From assembly GCF_000577335.1 (NCBI RefSeq), contig NZ_CBYL010000001.1, positions 62,001 to 126,000 of the forward strand: a stretch of DNA of 64,000 nt, in the 5' to 3' direction. The translations under genes and the position numbers were made by a program. Below are positions 34,161 to 43,818 of this stretch, piece by piece. The notes under the pieces were generated by a model. The model did no database searches and had not been told where the DNA came from. It saw only the letters and a list, made by a program, of their open reading frames with translations. Numbering within the stretch: position 1 is the stretch's first letter; each line of letters begins with the position of its first letter. Source of the stretch: Faecalispora jeddahensis. GTDB taxonomy: Bacteria > Bacillota > Clostridia > Oscillospirales > Acutalibacteraceae.

Positions 34161-35341
34161 TCGCTCAGCTCCTCCCCTCTGTACCGCGCAATGGCCGCGC
34201 AATCCTTATCGCCGCGGCCCGAAAGATTCACGACGATGATCTGATCCTTTGCCATCGTCGGCGCAAGCTTCATCGCATACGCGACGGCGTGCGCGCTCTC
34301 GATGGCGGGAATCACGCCCTCCGTTCTGGAGAGGTACTCGAATGCCTCCACGGCCTCGTCGTCGGTGATCGCTACATATTCCGCGCGGCCAATGTCGTGC
34401 AGGTGCGCGTGTTCCGGCCCAATACCCGGGTAATCGAGCCCGGCGGAAATCGAATATACCGGCGCGATCTGTCCATATTCGTCCTGGCAAAAATATGATT
34501 TCATTCCATGGAAAATCCCAAGCTTGCCGGTGGCGATCGTCGCCGCCGTTTCAAAGGATTCCACGCCGCGCCCAGCGGCCTCGCAGCCAATCAGCCGTAC
34601 GGAGGAATCCCCGATAAAGTGGTAAAACGCGCCGATCGCGTTGGAGCCGCCGCCTACACAGGCCAGAACCGCGTCCGGCAGGCGTCCTTCCTTTTGCAGA
34701 ATCTGTTCCTTGATCTCTTTGGAAATCACCGCCTGAAAATCGCGCACGATCGTGGGGAACGGGTGCGGGCCCATCACAGAGCCGAGTACATAGTGTGTAT
34801 CGGCGATCCGGCCCACCCATTCACGCATCGTTTCCGAAACGGCATCCTTGAGTGTTGCCGTGCCGCTCGTGACAGGGTTCACCTTCGCCCCGAGCAGGCG
34901 CATTTTGTACACATTCAGCGCCTGGCGCTTCGTGTCCTCTTCACCCATGAAGATTTCGCACTCCATGCCCATCAGCGCGGCTACGGTGGCGGTGGCGACG
35001 CCGTGCTGGCCAGCACCTGTTTCGGCGATCACGCGTGTTTTGCCCATTTTTTTCGCCAGAAGCACCTGCCCCAGCACGTTGTTGATCTTGTGCGCGCCCG
35101 TGTGATTCAAATCTTCGCGCTTGAGATAAATCTTCGCGCCGCCGAGGCGCTTGGTCATATTCTCTGCAAAGTACAGCAGAGAAGGCCGCCCCGCGTAATT
35201 GTTGAATAGCTCTGTCAGCTCCGCGTTAAACTGCGGATCGTCTTTATAATGGTTATAAGCCTGCTCCAGCTCGATAACGGCGGTCATCAGCGTTTCGGGA
35301 ATATATTGGCCTCCGTGAACTCCGAACCTTCCTTTAGACAT
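34157..35341 (-). CDS. trpB: Tryptophan synthase beta chain
   Basis: A 394-residue PLP enzyme. It begins [19 protein letters not shown]; the PLP-binding Lys lies in [15 protein letters not shown] (about 77-91), and the phosphate-binding loop is [15 protein letters not shown] (about 227-241). It joins indole with serine to give tryptophan. The ATG at 35341 has an AAGGAG site 8 bases upstream; a GTG three codons earlier is within that site and less likely. Usual family length, about 390-400. Confidence 0.97.
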   Translation of the reverse strand: MSKGRFGVHGGQYIPETLMTAVIELEQAYNHYKDDPQFNAELTELFNNYAGRPSLLYFAENMTKRLGGAKIYLKREDLNHTGAHKINNVLGQVLLAKKMGKTRVIAETGAGQHGVATATVAALMGMECEIFMGEEDTKRQALNVYKMRLLGAKVNPVTSGTATLKDAVSETMREWVGRIADTHYVLGSVMGPHPFPTIVRDFQAVISKEIKEQILQKEGRLPDAVLACVGGGSNAIGAFYHFIGDSSVRLIGCEAAGRGVESFETAATIATGKLGIFHGMKSYFCQDEYGQIAPVYSISAGLDYPGIGPEHAHLHDIGRAEYVAITDDEAVEAFEYLSRTEGVIPAIESAHAVAYAMKLAPTMAKDQIIVVNLSGRGDKDCAAIARYRGEELSE

Positions 35342-35364
35342 TCTGCTCACTCCTTTTCGCCGGA

Positions 35365-36006
35365 TTACTCCGGCCGGTTTTCTGACTGCTCTATATCGAT
35401 TTTCTCTGCTTCGCGCACCGCAGCGACGGCGGCGAGGATTTTATCGCGGTCTTTCTGCTTCTCCGTTTCCACGCCGGAGCTGATATCCACCGCATACGGT
35501 GCAAAGCGGGTAATCGCCTGGGGGATGTTCTGCGGTGTTAATCCCCCTGCCAAAAGGAAGGGGCGGGTCATGCCCGAAATCAGCGACCAATCAAACGTTT
35601 CGCCGGTTCCGTAGCCGTTATCCAGCAAAATCAAATCGGCCGTACTTTGCTGTGCCGCCGCCAGATCGTCCGGCGTACGCACGCGAAACGCCTGCCAGAC
35701 GGACACGCCGGGAATCCGCGCTTTCAGCCGCCCGATATATTCTTCGCTTTCGCCGCCATGCAGTTGGACGATCTGGATCACTCCCTCGCGGCACAGCGAT
35801 ACGATTTGCTCCTGCGAGGCATTCACAAATACTCCGACAGCCGGTATGGATGGATGAATGCTCTTTCTGAGCTGTGCAGCCTGCTGCATTGTTACGTTGC
35901 GGTGGCTTTTTTCAAAGAACACAAAGCCCGCGTAATCCGGCATGGCCTCGTTGACGTATTCGGCATCGCATGGGCGGAACAGCCCGCAGATTTTAATCTT
36001 CGTCAT
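35365..36006 (-). CDS. trpF: Phosphoribosylanthranilate isomerase
   Basis: A 213-residue TIM barrel. [28 protein letters not shown] at the start contains the catalytic Cys; [15 protein letters not shown] (about 57) and [20 protein letters not shown] (about 171-190, catalytic Asp) complete the active site. It performs the Amadori rearrangement of N-(5-phosphoribosyl)anthranilate. It overlaps trpC by 4 bases and lies 23 bases before trpB. Confidence 0.95.
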   Translation of the reverse strand: MTKIKICGLFRPCDAEYVNEAMPDYAGFVFFEKSHRNVTMQQAAQLRKSIHPSIPAVGVFVNASQEQIVSLCREGVIQIVQLHGGESEEYIGRLKARIPGVSVWQAFRVRTPDDLAAAQQSTADLILLDNGYGTGETFDWSLISGMTRPFLLAGGLTPQNIPQAITRFAPYAVDISSGVETEKQKDRDKILAAVAAVREAEKIDIEQSENRPE

Positions 36007-36785
36007 TGTGCAGCCCTCCGGAATTCCCAGAGCGCCGCACGGCGGTCCGGCGCTTTCATCAACGCTTCGCCCACCAGAACCGCGTCGGCCCCCGACGCTT
36101 TCAGCCGGGCAATGTCCGCCGCTACCGTAACGCCGGATTCCGCGACGAACAGGGCACTTGCCGGGATCTTCTCCCGCAGGCGGGCGGCGTTCGAAAAATC
36201 AACTGTAAAGTTTTTCAGATTGCGGTTATTCACGCCGATGATTTTTGCGCCGGCCTGTACCGCCGACTCGATTTCCGTTTCGTCGTGTGTCTCTACCAGA
36301 GCGGAGAGTCCCAATGTATCACAAATTCCAAGATACCACTCAATGGTTTTCGTATCAAGCAGCGCGCAGATGAGCAACACCGCATCAGCCCCCAGAACCT
36401 TTGCTTCGTAAAGCTGGTATTCGTCCACCGTAAAATCCTTACGCAGCATGGGGGTGGAAACCATATTTCGAATGTTGCGGAAAATATCATCCGACCCCAA
36501 AAACCACTTTGGCTCCGTCAGGCAGGAGATGCAATCCGCCCCGGCAGCCTCGTACTCCTTTGCGATGGCAAGGTACGGAAACTCCTCTGAAATAATCCCC
36601 TTGGAGGGGGAGGCTTTTTTCACCTCGCAGATCAGGGACATCCCATCCGCCTGCAGGGCCTTTGTAAATCTCAAATCGCCTTTGGGCAGTTTCAGTGCCG
36701 CTTCACGCAATTCCCCGGGTGAAACGAGCTTCTTGGCGTGTGCCACGCGCTGGGCGGCATAGGCCGCGATTTCATCCAGAATCAT
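36003..36785 (-). CDS. trpC: Indole-3-glycerol phosphate synthase
   Basis: A 260-residue enzyme. The active-site Lys region is [18 protein letters not shown] (about 52-69), followed by [19 protein letters not shown] (about 89-107), [15 protein letters not shown] (about 115) and [16 protein letters not shown] (about 175-190). It closes the indole ring by decarboxylation of CdRP. It overlaps both neighbouring genes (trpD and trpF) by 4 bases. Confidence 0.96.
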   Translation of the reverse strand: MILDEIAAYAAQRVAHAKKLVSPGELREAALKLPKGDLRFTKALQADGMSLICEVKKASPSKGIISEEFPYLAIAKEYEAAGADCISCLTEPKWFLGSDDIFRNIRNMVSTPMLRKDFTVDEYQLYEAKVLGADAVLLICALLDTKTIEWYLGICDTLGLSALVETHDETEIESAVQAGAKIIGVNNRNLKNFTVDFSNAARLREKIPASALFVAESGVTVAADIARLKASGADAVLVGEALMKAPDRRAALWEFRRAAQ

Positions 36786-37807
36786 GACGCCGCCTCTTCC
36801 TTCCGGTTCGATTCCAGAATGAACTCCTGCAGCTTTGCCATCGCCTTGCCGCTGTCGATCAACTCTGCCGCCAAACGGACTCCATCCTCGAGGGAAGCGG
36901 CCTTGCCCGCAACATACAGCCCCGCGCCCGCGTTGAGCAGCACCGCATCGCGTTTTGCGCCCTTTGCCCCATTTAAAATATCGAGCGTGATCTGCGCGTT
37001 TTCCTGCGGTGTGCCGCCGACCAGCTCAGATTTCTCGCACGGGGTCAGGCCGAAATCCTGCGGGTGAATCACATAAGTGGTGAACTCGTCGCCGTTGAAT
37101 TCACAGACAGTGGTCGGCGAGGACAGGGAAATTTCATCGAGCTTATCCTGCCCGTAGACCACCATGCCGCGCCGCACGCCCAGATTGTGCAGCACATGGG
37201 CCAGCGGCTCCACCATCTCTTCGGAGTACACCCCGAGCACCTGCAGGTTCGCGTGGGCCGGGTTTGTCAGCGGACCGAGAATATTGAAAATCGTGCGGAT
37301 GCCCAGCTCTTTGCGAACGGGGCCGACGTATTTCATCGAAGAATGATAGGTCTGCGCGAACAAAAAGCAGATACCGACATTTTGCAGCAGCGAAACGCAT
37401 TGTTCCGGAGAGAGGCTGATGTTCACGCCCAGCGCCTCCAGGCAATCCGCCGCGCCGCTGCGGGAGGACGCCGCGCGGTTGCCATGCTTTGCCACCCGAA
37501 CCCCGCCCGCCGCGATGACGATGGAGGAGGTGGTAGAAATATTGAACGAGTTCGAGCCGTCCCCGCCGGTGCCGACGATTTCCAGCAGGTCATCCGTATA
37601 CTCCACGGGCAGCGCGCGTGCACGCATTCCGGCGGCGCAGGCGGTGATCTCCTCAATGGTTTCGCCCTTGGCGGAGAGCGCCGCAAGGAACGCCGCGGTC
37701 TGCACCGGCGATGTGCCGCCGCTCATGATTTCATCCATGACGGCCCGGGCCTCGTCGTAGGTCAGGTCTTTTCGGTCGATCAGCTTCGAGGTTGCTTCTT
37801 TAATCAT
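36782..37807 (-). CDS. trpD: Anthranilate phosphoribosyltransferase
   Basis: A 341-residue enzyme beginning [31 protein letters not shown]. The PRPP loop [24 protein letters not shown] (about 71-94) and the [22 protein letters not shown] segment (about 103-124) are intact. It joins anthranilate with PRPP. The ATG at 37807 follows AAAGGAG; an upstream GTG is possible but less likely. Separate from trpG (not fused), as in most Clostridia. Confidence 0.96.
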   Translation of the reverse strand: MIKEATSKLIDRKDLTYDEARAVMDEIMSGGTSPVQTAAFLAALSAKGETIEEITACAAGMRARALPVEYTDDLLEIVGTGGDGSNSFNISTTSSIVIAAGGVRVAKHGNRAASSRSGAADCLEALGVNISLSPEQCVSLLQNVGICFLFAQTYHSSMKYVGPVRKELGIRTIFNILGPLTNPAHANLQVLGVYSEEMVEPLAHVLHNLGVRRGMVVYGQDKLDEISLSSPTTVCEFNGDEFTTYVIHPQDFGLTPCEKSELVGGTPQENAQITLDILNGAKGAKRDAVLLNAGAGLYVAGKAASLEDGVRLAAELIDSGKAMAKLQEFILESNRKEEAAS

Positions 37808-37821
37808 GACGAACGCTCCTT

Positions 37822-38388
37822 TCACAGCGCAAGAAAATTACGGATGATCTGCATGCCGTTTTCGGTCAGGATCGATTCCGGATGGAACTGCACCCCATAA
37901 ATCGGGAACTCGCGGTGCATCACGGCCATAATTTCTCCGTCGTCGGTTTCGGCGGTAACGGCCAGGCATTCCGGCATCGTATCGTGTATGGCGGCAAGCG
38001 AGTGGTAGCGCGCCGCTTTGATCTGTTTTGGAAGCCTCAAAAACAGCGAGCAATCCGTATCGAGTGTAACGACGGACTGTTTGCCGTGCATCAGCTGTTT
38101 CGCGTGGGAGACCGTGGCCCCATAGGCCTCACAGATTGCCTGATGCCCCAGGCACACGCCGAGCAGCGGGATCGTCTGCCCCAGCTCTTTCGCGGCCTCG
38201 ACGCAGATGCCGGCGTCTCCCGGGTAGCCCGGCCCCGGCGAGAGAATGATGTGCGAGGGGGACAGCTCCCTTGCCTGTTCCACCAAAAGTTCGTCGTTTC
38301 TCACAACGCGGATGTCGGGGTTGACTGTACCGACAAACTGATACAGGTTATACGAAAAGCTGTCGTAGTTATCAATCAGCAGAATCAT
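37822..38388 (-). CDS. trpG: Anthranilate synthase component II (glutamine amidotransferase)
   Basis: A 188-residue class I amidotransferase. The oxyanion strand [14 protein letters not shown] (about 49-62), the nucleophile Cys in [16 protein letters not shown] (about 75-90) and the His-Glu pair in [14 protein letters not shown] (about 168-181) are all present. It releases ammonia from glutamine for TrpE. Its start overlaps trpE by 17 bases. Also able, in some species, to serve folate synthesis (PabA); only one copy is seen here. Confidence 0.96.
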   Translation of the reverse strand: MILLIDNYDSFSYNLYQFVGTVNPDIRVVRNDELLVEQARELSPSHIILSPGPGYPGDAGICVEAAKELGQTIPLLGVCLGHQAICEAYGATVSHAKQLMHGKQSVVTLDTDCSLFLRLPKQIKAARYHSLAAIHDTMPECLAVTAETDDGEIMAVMHREFPIYGVQFHPESILTENGMQIIRNFLAL

Positions 38389-39859
38389 GTTTCAGACCTC
38401 CCTGTGCGGCCTCCAGTGCGCCGATGACGGCTCTGGCCTTTTGAATGCATTCCCGGTACTCGTTCTCCGGCACGCTGTCGGCCACGATTCCGGCCCCGGA
38501 GCGGACAAACACCTTACCCTTCTTTTTGTAGGCGATACGGATCGCGATGCAGGTATCGAGATTCCCGGTAAAATCGATGTAGCCGATGGCCCCGCCGTAG
38601 ATGCCGCGCTTGTTGTTTTCCAGCTCATTGATGATCTCGCAGGCGCGGATTTTGGGAGCGCCGGAAAGCGTGCCCGCGGGTAGAATCGAATCGATCGCGT
38701 CCGCCGCGTCGCGGTCTTTTCGGAGCGTTCCGCACACGGTGGAGCCGATGTGCATCACGTGGGAAAAGCGTTCGATCTGCATGTATTGCTCCACCTGCAC
38801 ACTGCCGAACTCGCTGATTCTGCCGATATCGTTGCGCCCCAAATCGACCAGCATGTTGTGTTCGGCGCATTCCTTTTCGTCCGTAAGAAGCTCCTGTTCC
38901 AGCCGTTTGTCTTCCTCGTCCGTTTTGCCGCGCGGGCGGGTACCGGCCAGCGGGAAGGTATGCAGCACGCCGTTCTGCAGGCGCACCAGCGTTTCGGGAG
39001 AAGCGCCGGCGATCTCGATGTCGTCGCTCGAAAAATAGAACATATACGGCGAAGGGTTCACTGTGCGCAGAACGCGGTAGGTGTCGAGCAGGCTTCCCTC
39101 AAAATCCGCGTCGAGCCGGTTCGAGAGCACCACCTGAAAAATATCCCCCTCGCGGATGTACTCCTTCGCCCGCTCGACCATGGCGCAGTAGGCAGGCTCA
39201 TCGAACAACGCGCGCACCGGCGAGGTCATCCGCCCGGGGGCCTCCTGCTTCGGCGCACCGTTCAGAAGAAGCTCGCGAAGCTTTTTCAGCTCCATCTCAG
39301 CCCGGCGGTATTCTGTTTCCATATGGTCGCACCGCGCGTTCACGATCAGGATGATCTTCTGCCGGAAATGGTCAAATGCGATCACCTTGTCGAACAGCAT
39401 CAAATCCACATCCTGAAAGCCCTCTTCGTCATTTGCGTCCAGCACAAGGGACGGCTCGGCGTATTTGATGTAATCGTAGGAAAAATACCCGACGAGCCCG
39501 CCGGTAAAGGGCGGCAGGTTTTCCATACGCGGGCTGCGGTTATCCGCGAGCACCTGCCGGATGATCTCTTTCGGGTGCTTTGTTTCCATCGTGATGGAGG
39601 AACCGGCCCGCAGGGTGAGCATGCCGTCTGTACAGCTCAGCTCCAGCGCGGGGTCAAACCCAAGAAACGTGTACCGGCCCCACACGCGGCTGCTCTCCGC
39701 CGATTCGAGCAGGTAGCAGTGGCTGCTGACATTTTTCAGCTTTCGCAGTGCTTCCATGGGGGTGATCCGGTCGGCGTACAGCTCGCAGCTGATTGGGATG
39801 ATTTTAAAATTGCCCGACTGCGCCAGCCGTTTTGCTTCTGAAAACGCGGGATTTGCCAT
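38372..39859 (-). CDS. trpE: Anthranilate synthase component I
   Basis: A 495-residue chorismate-utilising enzyme. The N-terminal region has CYLLESAESSRVWGRYTFLGFDP (about 48-70), part of the tryptophan feedback site (LLES). The catalytic part has YIREGDIFQVVLSNRL (about 236), ASPETLVRL, PLAGTRPRGKT (about 300), ILPAGTLSGAPKIRACEIINELE (about 390) and YGGAIGYIDF. First gene of the operon, directly after the T-box leader. Weak ribosome site AAAGGCATGATGAAAC. Confidence 0.96.
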   Translation of the reverse strand: MANPAFSEAKRLAQSGNFKIIPISCELYADRITPMEALRKLKNVSSHCYLLESAESSRVWGRYTFLGFDPALELSCTDGMLTLRAGSSITMETKHPKEIIRQVLADNRSPRMENLPPFTGGLVGYFSYDYIKYAEPSLVLDANDEEGFQDVDLMLFDKVIAFDHFRQKIILIVNARCDHMETEYRRAEMELKKLRELLLNGAPKQEAPGRMTSPVRALFDEPAYCAMVERAKEYIREGDIFQVVLSNRLDADFEGSLLDTYRVLRTVNPSPYMFYFSSDDIEIAGASPETLVRLQNGVLHTFPLAGTRPRGKTDEEDKRLEQELLTDEKECAEHNMLVDLGRNDIGRISEFGSVQVEQYMQIERFSHVMHIGSTVCGTLRKDRDAADAIDSILPAGTLSGAPKIRACEIINELENNKRGIYGGAIGYIDFTGNLDTCIAIRIAYKKKGKVFVRSGAGIVADSVPENEYRECIQKARAVIGALEAAQGGLKHDSAD

Positions 39860-39884
39860 GTTTCATCATGCCTTTCTGTCAGAT

Positions 39885-40150
39885 TACTTTCTGCCAGAGA
39901 CGACAAAAAAGCCCGCCCCTGACAATTACTTTGTCAAGGACGAGCTAAAAGGCTCGCGGTGCCACCCTGATTCACGATACAACGACCGTGCTCTTAGCAG
40001 GATACTAACATATCCCCGGCAACTAACGTATGCCTTCTCGTCGCAGAATACTCGGGTTGCCCCTTTGACTGCGCCCTCAGCGGTCCATTTGATGACTTGT
40101 TTTCTGCCTGATTCTCAGCATCGCAGGCTCTCTGTAAGAACATGATCACC
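39885..40150 (-). promoter_or_regulatory. T-box riboswitch of the trp operon, tryptophan specific
   Basis: Minus-strand leader. The conserved T-box AGGGTGGCACCGCG lies at 39955-39968. After it, GCTCGTCC...TTGACA (39928-39945) and TGTCAGGGGCGGGC (39911-39925 region) form the terminator, ending in TTTTTTG (39904-39910). In the stem I specifier loop the Trp codon TGG followed by A lies at 40085-40087 (sequence AAATGGACC). Uncharged tRNA-Trp would bind codon and T-box, stabilise the antiterminator and switch on trpEGDCFBA. Confidence 0.93.
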
Positions 40151-40191
40151 GTTATCTCCGCATCAACGGTTTGGTTATCAAATTTTTACTT

Positions 40192-40220
40192 AAAGTAACA
40201 CAAAAATACAACCCTGTCAA
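40192..40220 (-). promoter_or_regulatory. Promoter of the trp operon
   Basis: TTGACA (40220-40215) and TACTTT (40197-40192) 17 bases apart on the minus strand, about 40 bases before the T-box stem I. The stretch 40221-40429 up to the HxlR gene has a small AAAAGAG/CTCTTTT hairpin near 40235-40257 and otherwise nothing convincing. Confidence 0.65.
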
Positions 40221-40429
40221 TAGTCTGTTTCACAAAAGAGAAGTGAGAACTCTTTTGAATACAATATTCAAAACCCCGCTTTTTGTTCCATGGGCAGTTT
40301 TTCTGTAACGCATTGACCAATCCAGAAAAAAATCTTCGATTGATTCTCTGCATCTTTCACAAAGTAAAAGAAAATCAAAAAAACGCGAAAATAACACCCA
40401 AAGATAGTTCGCAGAGTTTGGAAATACTG

Positions 40430-40768
40430 TTACTGAAGCTCTTTTTCTTTGATGCAGGCGATATACTCTTTCCCCCACACACCCACAGCGTCCAGAACCG
40501 GCTCAAAATCCCGGCCGAGCTGGCTGAGCGAATACTCTACCTTCGGCGGAATCTGATTGTACACCGTGCGCTCAATCAGGCCGTTTTCCAGCATCATGTG
40601 CAGCTGCTTTGTCAGCGTGGCCTGCGTCAGGCGCGGCAGTGCCCGCTGCAGCTCGTTAAAGCGCATCGTTTTCATGCTCAAATGATATAAAATCAACAGC
40701 GTCCATTTCCCCGTCAGCAGCTTTTGCACTGTCACATAAGGGCAGATGCCGAACAAATCCTGATCCAT
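40430..40768 (-). CDS. HxlR family winged-helix regulator
   Basis: A 112-residue regulator starting MDQDLFGICPYVTVQKLLTGKWTLLILYHLS. The Cys near residue 9 (ICPY), the WTLLILYHLS helix, MRFNELQRALPRLTQATLTKQLHMML (about 36-61) and the wing PPKVEYSLSQLGRDFEPVL (about 75) are the HxlR/YodB pattern; the conserved Cys often senses electrophiles or redox stress. It is divergent from the PNPOx-like gene at 40908, likely its target. A palindrome lies 22 bases upstream of its start. Confidence 0.93.
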   Translation of the reverse strand: MDQDLFGICPYVTVQKLLTGKWTLLILYHLSMKTMRFNELQRALPRLTQATLTKQLHMMLENGLIERTVYNQIPPKVEYSLSQLGRDFEPVLDAVGVWGKEYIACIKEKELQ

Positions 40769-40789
40769 TTTATCAAAGCTCCCTTTTAG

Positions 40790-40805
40790 TATCTAAAAAG
40801 ATACT
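40790..40805. promoter_or_regulatory. Candidate HxlR operator
   Basis: GTATCTAAAAAGATAC is a dyad with 5-bp arms, placed just before the HxlR gene and repeated in part (GATAC, GTAC) over the next 30 bases towards the divergent gene. Confidence 0.5.
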
Positions 40806-40907
40806 TACGATACAAAATGATCGTACTTGAATTCTGTTTTGTACTATGTTTCAATGGTAGCAGGAAATAAACCATAAGTCAATCAAAAGAAAACGGAGGC
40901 ATGACTC

Positions 40908-41300
40908 ATGCAGGAAGTATGCGAATTTTTGAAACAATGCAGCACCTATTATCTGGCTACCACTGACGGCGATCAGCCGCGCGTGCGCCCCTTTGGCACG
41001 GCGGAGATTTTTGAGGGCAAGCTGTACATCCAAACCGGCAAGGTAAAAAACGTGTACCGCCAGATGAAAGAGAATCCCAAAATTGAAATCAGCGGCATGG
41101 CGGGCGGAAACTGGATTCGCCTTACAGCGACCGCGGTAGAAGATGACCGCGTACAGGCAAGGCAGCACATGCTGGACGCATACCCCTCTCTGAAAAAAAT
41201 GTACAGTGCCGATGACGGCAACACGGTTGTTTTCTACCTGGAAAATGCCACCGCCACCATTTGCTCCTTTACCGAAGAGCCGAAAGTGATTCAGTTCTAA
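40908..41300 (+). CDS. Pyridoxamine 5'-phosphate oxidase-like FMN-binding protein
   Basis: A 130-residue split-barrel protein. MQEVCEFLKQCSTYYLATTDGDQPRVRPFGTAEIFEGKLYIQTGKVKNVYRQMKENPKIEI is the typical N-terminal barrel of the PNPOx-like family (GDQPRVRPFG, GKVKNVYRQ). Members bind FMN or F420 and act as small reductases or flavin carriers. It is paired with the divergent HxlR gene, which fits induction by a reactive compound. ATG at 40908 follows GGAGGCATGACTC. Ends before a strong terminator. Confidence 0.92.
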   Translation: MQEVCEFLKQCSTYYLATTDGDQPRVRPFGTAEIFEGKLYIQTGKVKNVYRQMKENPKIEISGMAGGNWIRLTATAVEDDRVQARQHMLDAYPSLKKMYSADDGNTVVFYLENATATICSFTEEPKVIQF

Positions 41301-41312
41301 GCATCATTTCGA

Positions 41313-41365
41313 TGTTCCAATAAAAAACGGCGGGCCAAATTGGCCTGCTGTTTTTTATTGGAACA
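41313..41365 (+). terminator. Terminator of the PNPOx-like gene
   Basis: Arms 41315-41337 and 41341-41363 pair over 23 positions with a couple of mismatches; the second arm contains TTTTTT. It lies 13 bases past the stop codon. Confidence 0.85.
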
Positions 41366-41526
41366 ATTCGGTAATCCTAGAAAGTAGCCTGATTTTCCTG
41401 TGCAAAATCATCATCTCCCTGCAGACCCGATTTTGCTTGTATCAGCCTGCTGAATTCTTCTGCGTTTCAGTATTATTTCGACAAATTAGAATTCATTTTG
41501 GGGCGTATGTTTTATCACTTTTTCTC

Positions 41527-41570
41527 TTGACTCATGATTTGATTTTGAATATAATGTTGTACACACAACA
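41527..41570 (+). promoter_or_regulatory. Promoter and autoregulatory operator of the MarR-ABC operon
   Basis: TTGACT (41527-41532), a 17-base spacer and TATAAT (41550-41555). The dyad TGTTGT-ACAC-ACAACA (41555-41570) overlaps the end of the -10 box and the start of transcription, the normal place for a MarR repressor site. Confidence 0.75.
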
Positions 41571-41610
41571 GTTTTATATCAAACAATTTACTTTGGAAAG
41601 GATATGCCCC

Positions 41611-42060
41611 ATGAATAAAATGAGGGTCGGCCGGGAGCTTCGCTCTCTGAACAATATGATCCGGCGTTATTTTGAATTTTCATCTCACCGGAAGGAGATT
41701 GAAACCGTTACCGGCAATAACGGCTGGATCATCAGTTTTGTCGCCGACCGAGCCGGCCAAGACATCTACCAGAAAGACATTGAGGACTATTTCACCATTA
41801 CCCGTTCCACCGCTTCCCGGGTGCTGAGCCTGATGGAGCAAAAGGGGCTGATCGAGCGGCAGGCCGTTGCGCAGGACGCACGCCTGAAAAAAATTGTGCT
41901 GACCCCAAAGGCGCTGGAAATCCGGGGACTGATGCTGGAGGATGCCAAAAAAATGGAGTATACCCTCATCCAGGGCTTTACGGAGGAGGAAATCAAAACG
42001 CTGCTTTCTTATTTGGAACGCATGAAAACCAACATAACCAATCTGCAGGAGGAGCAATAA
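41611..42060 (+). CDS. MarR family regulator of the adjacent ABC exporter
   Basis: A 149-residue winged-helix regulator starting MNKMRVGRELRSLNNMIRRYFEF. The recognition helix region is DIEDYFTITRSTASRVLSLMEQKGLIERQAVAQDARLKKIVLTPKALEI (about 58-107), standard MarR. ATG at 41611 follows GAAAGGATA; a longer frame upstream has no match. It lies 6 bases before the first ABC exporter gene and has a dyad operator in its promoter, so it represses the operon until a drug or toxic metabolite binds. Confidence 0.93.
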   Translation: MNKMRVGRELRSLNNMIRRYFEFSSHRKEIETVTGNNGWIISFVADRAGQDIYQKDIEDYFTITRSTASRVLSLMEQKGLIERQAVAQDARLKKIVLTPKALEIRGLMLEDAKKMEYTLIQGFTEEEIKTLLSYLERMKTNITNLQEEQ

Positions 42061-42066
42061 CAATCC

Positions 42067-43818
42067 ATGATCAAAACACTTCTGTCCAGTGTGCGGGAAT
42101 ATAAAAAGGAAACGATTCTCGCACCGATATACGTTACTTTGGAATCCATCCTCGAAATTGTGATTCCAACCATCATGGCATTTCTGATTGATAACGGAAT
42201 CAATCAAAAGGACATGTCCTACGTGCTCAAGATGGGTCTTGTTCTCATCCTGGCCGCGGCGCTTTCGCTGGTTACGGGCATTCTGGCCGGACGCAGCGCG
42301 GCTGTCGCCTCGGCAGGCTTTGCCAGAAATCTGCGCCACGACATGTTTTACAATGTACAAAACTTTTCGTTTTCCAATATCGATAAGTTTTCGACCGCGA
42401 GCATCATCACCCGCCTGACCACCGACGTGACCAACGTGCAGAACGCATACCAGATGCTGGTGCGTCTTGCCGTGCGCGCACCCATGATGATCGTGTTCGC
42501 GCTCATGTTTTCGTTCCGGATCGACGCGCAGCTGTCGCTGATCTTCCTTGCGACTATCCCGGTGCTCGGTTTGGGCATGTTCGTGATTATGTCGCGCGTT
42601 CACCCGATCTTTGTGCGGGTGTTCCGCACCTATGACCGGCTGAATAACATCGTGCAGGAAAACCTGCACGGCATTCGTGTGGTCAAATCCTATATCCGCG
42701 AGGATTTTGAAGAGAAGAAGTTTGCCGACGTTTCTCAAACGATTTTCAATGACTTTACAAAAGCGGAAAAACGTCTGGCCTTTACCATGCCGCTGATGCA
42801 GTTGTGTCTTTACGCCAGCATGCTGCTGCTCTCGTGGTTTGGCGCAAGAGAGATCATTGCCAGCGGAAACAATGCGGCGATCGGCCTTTCCACCGGCGAG
42901 CTGGCCAGTCTGATTACCTATGCCATGCAGATTCTGATGAGCCTGATGATGCTCTCGATGGTATTCGTCATGATCATCATCTCCCGCGCGTCCGCCGAAA
43001 GAATTGTAGAGGTGATGACCGAAGAAAGCGACCTGAAAAACTCGGAGAACCCGGTTTATTCCGTGCCGAACGGCTCCATTACCTTTGAGGACGTCACCTT
43101 CTCTTATGCACGGCAAACCGACAAACCGGTACTCGACGATATCACATTTTCCATCGCGTCGGGCCAGACCGTCGGCATCATCGGTGGAACGGGCTCGTCC
43201 AAATCGAGCCTGGTGCAGCTGATTCCCCGCCTGTATGACCCGATGGGCGGCGTTGTAACCGTCGGCGGAGTCAATGTAAAGGATTACGACCTGGAAGCAC
43301 TGCGCAACGAGGTAGCCATGGTGCTGCAAAAGAACGTGCTGTTCTCCGGCACGATCAAAGAGAACCTTCGCTGGGGCAATGAAAACGCCACAGACGAGGA
43401 AATGATCCATGCCTGTCAGCTTGCGCAGGCCGACGGCTTCATCCGCGAGTTCCCGGACGGGTACGACACGTATATTGAGCAGGGCGGCACGAACGTTTCC
43501 GGCGGTCAGCGCCAGCGTTTGTGTATTGCACGCGCATTGCTCAAGCAACCGAAAATTCTGATTCTGGATGACTCTACCAGCGCTGTCGATACCAAAACCG
43601 ACAGCCTGATTCGTCAGGCGTTCCGGGAGAACATCCCGAACACCACCAAAATCATCATCGCGCAGCGCGTTTCCTCCGTACAGGACGCGGATAAGATCAT
43701 CGTGCTGGACGACGGCCGCATCAACGCGATCGGCACGCACGAGCAGCTGCTCGAAACCTGCGCGATTTACCGCGAGGTTTATGAATCTCAGAACAAGGGG
43801 GGAACCCTTCATGAATAA
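42067..43818 (+). CDS. ABC exporter half-transporter with degenerate ATP site (first subunit)
   Basis: A 583-residue half-transporter: six membrane helices (about 15-310), then an ATPase domain with Walker A GGTGSSKSSL (about 374-383), signature VSGGQRQR (about 478) and Walker B ILILDDSTSAVD. The residue after Walker B is Asp instead of the catalytic Glu, the mark of the degenerate site in heterodimeric exporters such as TM287/288 and BmrCD. It overlaps the second exporter gene by 8 bases, so the two proteins form one heterodimer. Exports drugs or lipids; likely induced through the MarR protein upstream. Confidence 0.95.
   Translation: MIKTLLSSVREYKKETILAPIYVTLESILEIVIPTIMAFLIDNGINQKDMSYVLKMGLVLILAAALSLVTGILAGRSAAVASAGFARNLRHDMFYNVQNFSFSNIDKFSTASIITRLTTDVTNVQNAYQMLVRLAVRAPMMIVFALMFSFRIDAQLSLIFLATIPVLGLGMFVIMSRVHPIFVRVFRTYDRLNNIVQENLHGIRVVKSYIREDFEEKKFADVSQTIFNDFTKAEKRLAFTMPLMQLCLYASMLLLSWFGAREIIASGNNAAIGLSTGELASLITYAMQILMSLMMLSMVFVMIIISRASAERIVEVMTEESDLKNSENPVYSVPNGSITFEDVTFSYARQTDKPVLDDITFSIASGQTVGIIGGTGSSKSSLVQLIPRLYDPMGGVVTVGGVNVKDYDLEALRNEVAMVLQKNVLFSGTIKENLRWGNENATDEEMIHACQLAQADGFIREFPDGYDTYIEQGGTNVSGGQRQRLCIARALLKQPKILILDDSTSAVDTKTDSLIRQAFRENIPNTTKIIIAQRVSSVQDADKIIVLDDGRINAIGTHEQLLETCAIYREVYESQNKGGTLHE

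Noticed and set aside
40230-40478. Minus-strand frame of 82 codons between the trp promoter and the HxlR gene
   Set aside because: No ribosome site, overlaps the 3' end of the HxlR gene, and no recognisable protein pattern.
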